Below, piece by piece: positions 59,028 to 64,000 of a stretch of DNA of 64,000 nucleotides. A program made the translations under genes and the position numbers. The stretch's first letter is position 1. Every line of letters starts with the position of its first letter. The notes below the pieces were generated by a model. The model searched no databases and was not told the origin of the DNA. It saw only the letters and a program-made list of their open reading frames with translations. Source of the stretch: Streptomyces sp. NBC_00568 (GTDB taxonomy: Bacteria > Actinomycetota > Actinomycetes > Streptomycetales > Streptomycetaceae); NCBI RefSeq assembly GCF_026341855.1, contig NZ_JAPENW010000001.1, positions 372,001-436,000 of the forward strand, given 5' to 3'.

Positions 59028-60332
59028 CTAGGCCGTGCGCAGAAAGCGGTCGAGAACGCGGACGCCGAAGTGGAGTGCCTCGACCGGTACGCGCTCGTCG
59101 ACTCCGTGGAACAGTGCCTGGTAGTCGAAGCCCTCCGGGAGCTTCAGCGGTGCGAAGCCGTATCCGGTGATGCCGAGCCGGGAGAACTGCTTGGCGTCCG
59201 TGCCGCCCGACATGCAGTACGGGACCACATGGCCCTCGGGTGCGAACTCCTCCACGGCCGCCCGCATCCGCGCGTACGTCGGCGAGTCCAGGGGTGCCTG
59301 GAGGGCCACCTCGCGGTGGTGGAACTCCCACTCCACGTCGGGCCCGGTGAGCCGGTCCATCGTCGTGCGGAACTCGTCCTCGCCGCCGGGCAGATAGCGG
59401 CCGTCCACGTACGCGACGGCCTCTCCCGGAATCACGTTGACCTTGTAACCGGCGCTCAGCATGGTCGGGTTGGCGCTGTTGCGGACCGTCGGTTCGACGA
59501 GCGCGGCGGCCGGGCCGAGCTTGCGCAGGAGGGCGTCCACGTCGTCCAGGCCGCCGTCCACGCCGTACAGGGCGGCGAGTTCGGTCAGGGCGGCCCGCAC
59601 GGTCGGGGTGATGCGCAGTGGCCACTCGTGGGCGCCGATCCGGGTGACCGCGGCGGCGAGGCGGGTCACCGCGTTGCTCCGGTTCACCTTGGAGCCGTGG
59701 CCCGCCCGGCCCCGGGCGGTGAGCTTGAGCCAGCCGGTGCCGCGCTCTCCCGCGGCGATCGGATACAGCTGCCGGCCGCTGCCGTCGTGGAAGGTGAACG
59801 CCCCCGACTCGCTGATGCCCTCGGTGCAGCCCTCGAAGAGTCCGGGGTGCTCGTCGGCGAGGAAGCCCGAGCCGTCCTCGGCGCTCGCCTCCTCGTCGGC
59901 GGTGAAGGCGATCACCAGGTCACGCCGGGGCCGCACCCCCTCGCGCGCCCAGGCTCGGACGACGGCGAGGATCATCGCGTCCATGTTCTTCATGTCGACC
60001 GCGCCCCGTCCCCAGACGACGCCGTCGCGGATCTCCCCGGAGAACGGGTGGACGCTCCAGTCCTCGGCCTGCGCGGGCACCACGTCCAGGTGACCGTGGA
60101 CGAGCAGCGCGTCGGCGGACGGGTCGGTGCCCTCCAGGCGGGCGACGACGTTCGTCCGTCCCTCGGTGCGCTCCAGGAGTGTCGGTTCGAGGCCCGCCTC
60201 GGCCAGCCGCGCGGCGGCGTACTCGGCGGCCGGGCGCTCCCGGCAGTCTCCGCCGCCCCGGTTGGTGGTGTCGATCCGGATGAGGTCGGAGGTGAACCGA
60301 ACGACCTCGTCGAGTGCCCGTGCGTCAGCCAT
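59028..60332 (-). CDS. M20-family metallopeptidase
   Basis: 434 residues from ATG 60332 with GGAGGAG 5 bp upstream. Typical motifs are ALLVHGHLDVVPAQAEDWSV (His-x-Asp zinc ligands), WGRGAVDMKNMDAMILAVVR (bridging Asp), FTADEEASAEDGS (Glu pair) and VPYCMSGGTDAKQFSRLGI, with a terminal LFHGVDERVPVEAL. The dimerisation domain lies between about 190 and 310. Members are carboxypeptidases, dipeptidases or acylases. The gene overlaps the end of the M55 gene by 8 bp and is followed by the S9 gene, so the three form one operon. Confidence 0.92.
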   Translation of the reverse strand: MADARALDEVVRFTSDLIRIDTTNRGGGDCRERPAAEYAAARLAEAGLEPTLLERTEGRTNVVARLEGTDPSADALLVHGHLDVVPAQAEDWSVHPFSGEIRDGVVWGRGAVDMKNMDAMILAVVRAWAREGVRPRRDLVIAFTADEEASAEDGSGFLADEHPGLFEGCTEGISESGAFTFHDGSGRQLYPIAAGERGTGWLKLTARGRAGHGSKVNRSNAVTRLAAAVTRIGAHEWPLRITPTVRAALTELAALYGVDGGLDDVDALLRKLGPAAALVEPTVRNSANPTMLSAGYKVNVIPGEAVAYVDGRYLPGGEDEFRTTMDRLTGPDVEWEFHHREVALQAPLDSPTYARMRAAVEEFAPEGHVVPYCMSGGTDAKQFSRLGITGYGFAPLKLPEGFDYQALFHGVDERVPVEALHFGVRVLDRFLRTA

Positions 60333-61158
60333 ACTGCTCCTCCACCGCGGCCGAGACGATCGTGGTGACCGCCTTGAAGGTCCGAATCCCCTCGTACATG
60401 GTGTCGCTGGTGTACGCGATCTTCCGCTCACCGACGCGGCCGGCACCCGGCACGACGGTGGCGGCCATCGCCAGGTGCTCGGCGTCGAACTCCAGAGCGA
60501 TGGTGAACGGGCCGGCGACGACCGGCTCGTGCCGCACCGCGAGCGCCGCCGCCTCCTTGGCCGCGGCCCGGATGTCCGCGGCGGTCCTGGCCGGTGTGCG
60601 GCACACGGCCGCGTACCGCGAGACATGGTCCTTCACGGCGACCTTCAGCGCCTCGGGCGCGTATCCGAGGGCGTCCTCGCACGCCACGTCGTCACCGGTG
60701 ACCAGCACGACCGGCACGCCGTACTCGGCGACGACGCGGGCGTTGAGCAGGCCCTCGCTGGCCCGCACGTCGTTGATCCACACGCCGGTGATGGAGTTCG
60801 CGAGGTAGGTGTGCGCGAGGACGCCCTCCATGCCCGCACCCGCGTGGTAGCCGACGAACGCGATGCCGTCCACGTCGTCGTGCTGCACGCCCTCGACCAT
60901 GGAGAGCGACTTGTGCCGCCCGGTGAGCATCTCCGCTCTCTCGTCGAGCCTCTCCAGCAACAGGTTCCGCATGGTCCAGTGGGCTTCGTTGATGAGCACC
61001 TCGTCGGCGCCGCCGTCGAAGAAGCCGAGCACCGCGGCGTTCACGTCCGAGGTGAACATCGCGCGGCACCGCTCCCACTGCGGAGTCCCCGGCAGCACGT
61101 CGGCCGGCCAGGTCACACCCGTGGCGCCTTCCATGTCGGCGCTGATGAGGATCTTCAT
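60325..61158 (-). CDS. M55-family D-aminopeptidase (DppA-like)
   Basis: 277 residues from ATG 61158. The N-terminal metal motif KILISADMEGATGVT (Asp-x-Glu), the central VLINEAHWTMRNLL and FVGYHAGAGMEGVLAHT, and the ADIRAAAKEAAALAVRHEPV segment are all typical. M55 enzymes form decamers and release N-terminal D-amino acids, with D-Ala-containing peptides as a likely substrate. It is the first gene of the leftward M55-M20-S9 operon, and the S66 LD-carboxypeptidase downstream also acts on D-Ala bonds. Together they suggest recovery of peptidoglycan-derived peptides. Confidence 0.92.
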   Translation of the reverse strand: MKILISADMEGATGVTWPADVLPGTPQWERCRAMFTSDVNAAVLGFFDGGADEVLINEAHWTMRNLLLERLDERAEMLTGRHKSLSMVEGVQHDDVDGIAFVGYHAGAGMEGVLAHTYLANSITGVWINDVRASEGLLNARVVAEYGVPVVLVTGDDVACEDALGYAPEALKVAVKDHVSRYAAVCRTPARTAADIRAAAKEAAALAVRHEPVVAGPFTIALEFDAEHLAMAATVVPGAGRVGERKIAYTSDTMYEGIRTFKAVTTIVSAAVEEQYG

Positions 61159-61233
61159 GCCCGAAACCGTACGCGCTTCGGCCCGGGCCCGGCAGAGCCT
61201 GTGGACAACTCTCACCGGTCCAGACCGCTGGTG

Positions 61234-61959
61234 TCACCCGGAGCGGCCCGCCACCAGCCATTTCGACGGAAGTTCGATACGCGTGCCGTCGGGCAGGTGC
61301 TCGGTCGTGACGAGCGGGAGATCGCCGCTCGCGAGGACCGTGAGGCCCGCCGCGCGCAGGTACTCGGGAACCGCCGCGTCCGCGACCTCGCCCGGGGCGA
61401 TGCCGTGCCGGAACACCGGGGCCAGCTTGGCCGGAGGACCGTCCGGGCCCTGGGCCAGCCCCCGCAGGAGTGCGCCTGCGGCCTCGGCGAGCTCGACCAG
61501 GAAGACCCGGCCGCGCTCCCCCGCCAGAGTGGCCAGACCGTCCGCCAGCGGCTGCCGGTCGTCCGGCTCGGCCTGGTGGAGCACACCCCGCATATAGACG
61601 TTGGCGTCGCCCAGCTCGGCGTGCAGTGCCTCGGCCTCGGTCTTGTCCGCCGCGTCGAGCAGCCGGTACCGGGCCCGGCCCGCCGGGTCGGCGCTCTGGG
61701 CGAGGTCCAGCGCCGCCGGCGCGAGGTCGGTGCCGACGACGTGCGGGAATCGGTCGGCGAGGAAGCGGGTCTGGGTGCCGTTGCCGCAGCCGAGGTCCAC
61801 GAGGGGCAGGTCGCGGGCCGCCAAGTGCGGTTCGAAGAGGCCGAGATGGACCCCGGCCGTGAGCGCGGGCTCGGCGTCCCAGAAGACCTCCCCCTGCTCT
61901 GCGGGGGCCTCGCACCAGAAGCCCTCCCAGGCTCCCCTGTACCGACTGCTCACGCTCAT
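61234..61959 (-). CDS. Class I SAM-dependent methyltransferase
   Basis: 241 residues from ATG 61959. The core shows LPLVDLGCGNGTQTRFLADR (motif I), HVVGTDLAPAALDLAQSADP (motif II) and NVYMRGVLHQAEPDDRQPLA (motif IV). A C-terminal region with EHLPDGTRIELPSKW follows. The N-terminus (WEGFWCEAPAEQGEVFWDAE) resembles thiopurine/thiol methyltransferase-like proteins of actinomycetes. The substrate is unknown. It has its own leader of 172 bp (61960-62131) and is separated from the M55 gene by 75 bp. Confidence 0.87.
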   Translation of the reverse strand: MSVSSRYRGAWEGFWCEAPAEQGEVFWDAEPALTAGVHLGLFEPHLAARDLPLVDLGCGNGTQTRFLADRFPHVVGTDLAPAALDLAQSADPAGRARYRLLDAADKTEAEALHAELGDANVYMRGVLHQAEPDDRQPLADGLATLAGERGRVFLVELAEAAGALLRGLAQGPDGPPAKLAPVFRHGIAPGEVADAAVPEYLRAAGLTVLASGDLPLVTTEHLPDGTRIELPSKWLVAGRSG

Positions 61960-62131
61960 GCCCGCTCCCGGGGTCGCGACCGCGCCCGCCGGGACCTGGC
62001 GGGCCTGATCGGTCTATCGCGCCCGGCGCGCGGCGACAAGCGGGCGGCGCGTTCCTTCACGGCTCATTCGAAGCCCGTACGCCCTCGCACGCCGAGCCCG
62101 CCTATTGCCGTGCGGGCGGCACGCGAACGGA

Positions 62132-64000
62132 TCAGCCTCGCGGGAGTGTCAGTTCGAACCACACGGTCTTGCCCGCACCGGTCCGGCTGGCGCCCCACTC
62201 ACGGGACAGCGCGCTGACGAGTCGCAGGCCGCGTCCGAACTCGTCGCCGGGACCCACGCTCAGCAGTATCGGGAGGGTCTGGTCGTCGTCGTCCACCTCG
62301 CACAGCAGGGTGTCGCCGCGAACGAGCCGCAGCTCGATCCCGCGGCTGTGCGCGTGCCGTACGGCGTTGGTGACGAGCTCGCCGACCATCAGTTCGGCGT
62401 TGTCGGCGAGCCCGGTCAGGTCCCACGCACGCAGCTGTTCGCGGACCACGGCACGCGCCCGGCCGGCCTCGATCGGGTCGAGCGCGAGGCGCCATACGGC
62501 GACGTCCTCGGGTTCGATTCCGTTGAGCCGGGCCATCAGCAGCGCGACATCGTCCTTGCGCCCGCCGCGCGTGTTGAGCGCGCGGATGATGGTGTCGCAG
62601 GCCTGGTCCATGGAGGCGGCCGGGTGGGCGGCGGATTCGCAGAGGGTGGCGAGGCCGACACCGATGTCCTCGCCGCGCACCTCGACGAGCCCGTCGGTGC
62701 ACATCACGAGCCGGTCGCCGGACGCCACCGGCACGCGGACCGCCTCGAAGGGAACCCCGCCGACGCCGATGGGCGCGCCGGTCGGCAGTTCGAGCAGTTC
62801 GCTGCGGCCGTCCTCGGCGCGGACCAGGACCGGCGGGATGTGGCCCGCGTTGGCGATGTGCAGCTCGCCGGCGATCGGGTCGTAGACGGCGTACAGACAG
62901 GTCGCGAGATAGTTGTCGCCGAGGCGCTGGGCCAGGTCGTCGAGGTTGCGTAACAGCTGGGCGGGCGGCAGGTCGAGCGCGGCCATCGTCTGCACGGCGG
63001 TGCGCAACTGGCCCATCATCGCGGCGGAGTTGAGGCCGTGCCCCATGACGTCGCCGACGACCAGGGCGGTGCGCGAGCCGGGCAGCTTCACCGAGTCGAA
63101 CCAGTCGCCGCCGACCCGTCCGAGGAGCGTACCCGGCAGATAGCGGGTGGCGATGTCGCAGCCGGCCATGCGGGGCGCGATGGTCGGCAGCATGCTGTCC
63201 TGGAGGGTCTCCGCGACGCTCTCCTGGTAGGTGTACATGCGCGCGTTGTCCAGCACCAGACCGGCTCGGGCGGCCAGTTCGGCGCCGGTGACGCGGTCCA
63301 TGTCGTTGAACTCGGCGCGCTCCGGGTGACGCAGCAGGATCATGAACCCGAGCACCACATTGCGGGCCTTCAGCGGCACGACCAGCATCGAGCGGTTGGT
63401 GATGAGCGGCCTGATGTCGCGCTTCTCGAACTGCGCGGCGATCATGTGCCCCATCTGCTCGCTGATACGCGGCACGAGGACGGGCTCACCGGTGGTCATG
63501 CACTGGAAGAACGGCGTGTGCGCCGGGAACGGCATGGCCTCGCCGACCGGCACGACGTCGTCCCAGCGGCCCGGCTCGTCCGTGTGCTCCAGGGCGACCC
63601 GGTGCCACATGGTGGTGGTGTCGGGCACGCCGTCGGGGAAGCCCTCGCCGGCGACGACCTGCTCACGCAGGTAGGTCCCCGCCACGTCGGTGAAGCGCGG
63701 CACGACGGCCCGGCTGACCTCCAGGATGGTCTGCGACAGGTCGAGGGAGGTTCCGATGCGCCCGCTGACCTCGTTCAGGAACTCCAGGCGCTCGCGCACC
63801 GCGACGTACTCGAGGTCCTCGACCTCGTCCGAGACGCCCTGCGCCATGGGCACGCCGGAGGCAGCCGCCCGGGCCGCCCGCTCACGGCGCGCCTTGCGTT
63901 CGGCACGCCGGGGCACGCCCCAGTCCGGGGTGACGGGCACCCGGTCGTTCTGGCTGAACTCCAGGACGGGATAGCCCAGTTCCAGAACCTGCGAGACGAT
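62132..64000 (-). CDS. SpoIIE-type phosphatase with GAF and ATPase-like domains (partial, 5' end outside window)
   Basis: 623 codons lie in the window and the frame stays open to the right edge (IVSQVLELGYPVLEFSQNDR precedes GTG 63940). The true start is therefore probably outside; GTG 63940 has no ribosome site. Domains in order are a basic segment, GAF (about 60-240 from GTG 63940: LEFLNEVSGRIGTSLDLSQT), PP2C/SpoIIE phosphatase (about 245-470: TRYLPGTLLGRVGGDWFDSV, metal Asp in VVGDVMGHGLNSAAMMG and MCTDGLVEVRG), and a HATPase_c anti-sigma-like domain (about 480-600: NAELMVGELVTNAVRHAHSR). Such proteins switch anti-sigma-factor networks in Streptomyces. A PAS domain may precede the visible part. 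Confidence 0.9.
   Translation of the reverse strand: MVSQVLELGYPVLEFSQNDRVPVTPDWGVPRRAERKARRERAARAAASGVPMAQGVSDEVEDLEYVAVRERLEFLNEVSGRIGTSLDLSQTILEVSRAVVPRFTDVAGTYLREQVVAGEGFPDGVPDTTTMWHRVALEHTDEPGRWDDVVPVGEAMPFPAHTPFFQCMTTGEPVLVPRISEQMGHMIAAQFEKRDIRPLITNRSMLVVPLKARNVVLGFMILLRHPERAEFNDMDRVTGAELAARAGLVLDNARMYTYQESVAETLQDSMLPTIAPRMAGCDIATRYLPGTLLGRVGGDWFDSVKLPGSRTALVVGDVMGHGLNSAAMMGQLRTAVQTMAALDLPPAQLLRNLDDLAQRLGDNYLATCLYAVYDPIAGELHIANAGHIPPVLVRAEDGRSELLELPTGAPIGVGGVPFEAVRVPVASGDRLVMCTDGLVEVRGEDIGVGLATLCESAAHPAASMDQACDTIIRALNTRGGRKDDVALLMARLNGIEPEDVAVWRLALDPIEAGRARAVVREQLRAWDLTGLADNAELMVGELVTNAVRHAHSRGIELRLVRGDTLLCEVDDDDQTLPILLSVGPGDEFGRGLRLVSALSREWGASRTGAGKTVWFELTLPRG

Overview
This 64 kb window is chromosomal DNA from a Streptomyces-type actinomycete. 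The base composition is very GC-rich, codons end mostly in G or C, GTG starts are frequent, and several gene families are typical of the genus (DUF6233, SAV2177-type DUF574 methyltransferases, XRE/DUF5753 and MmyB-type regulators, SigB/F-like sigma factor, ANTAR and SpoIIE-type signalling proteins, secreted CBM2 glycoside hydrolases). No rRNA, tRNA, CRISPR array, insertion sequence, integrase or replication origin was recognised.

Layout. 1-1.1 kb: the 5' end of a His-rich methyltransferase and a PhyH-type dioxygenase. 1.1-10.4 kb: a secreted cellulose/xyloglucan-degrading cluster. GH5 and GH6 enzymes are read leftward, GH48 and GH74 enzymes rightward, all four carry CBM2 modules, and two CebR-like operators lie between the divergent arms. 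10.6-13.4 kb: a poorly conserved stretch with small proteins, a truncated zinc-ribbon reading frame and a frameshifted DUF6233 gene. 13.4-21.9 kb: a secreted rhamnogalacturonan lyase, a WYL regulator with a near-perfect operator, small enzymes, an ADP-ribosylglycohydrolase, two XRE regulators and a DUF574 methyltransferase. 22-27.6 kb: an orphan DnaK, OsmC, and a MoxR ATPase with a VWA/metallopeptidase-like partner. 28-36 kb: a membrane-anchored phosphodiesterase-like protein, two metallo-beta-lactamase (MBL)-fold hydrolases, a DedA membrane protein, an aminotransferase-fold protein with no lysine, and a repeat-rich surface protein. 36-41 kb: a stress/signalling block (GAF-ANTAR, PAS-GAF, SigB/F-like sigma factor, and a DUF2795 gene broken by an in-frame TAG). 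41-51 kb: a 766 bp intergenic region with 122 bp tandem repeats, an ABC-F ATPase, a PAP2-lipid kinase fusion, a methyltransferase, a solitary GvpF/GvpL protein, and a coupled NDH-2-type oxidoreductase/transketolase pair. 51-61 kb: a VOC protein, a DUF5107/TPR protein, an arginase-like protein with altered metal ligands, and a leftward peptidase group (M55, M20, S9, S66). 61-64 kb: a methyltransferase and a SpoIIE-type phosphatase that runs off the right edge.

How the genes work together. The cellulase cluster is the clearest functional unit: endo-acting GH5, exo-acting GH6 and GH48 from opposite chain ends, and GH74 on xyloglucan, with cellobiose-responsive control inferred from the operators. 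The M55-M20-S9(-S66) genes look like a peptide and cell-wall-peptide scavenging operon. A recurring oddity is the number of short GC-rich tandem repeats (units of 9, 12, 15, 17-18, 24, 28-30 and 122 bp) in intergenic spacers and at gene ends.
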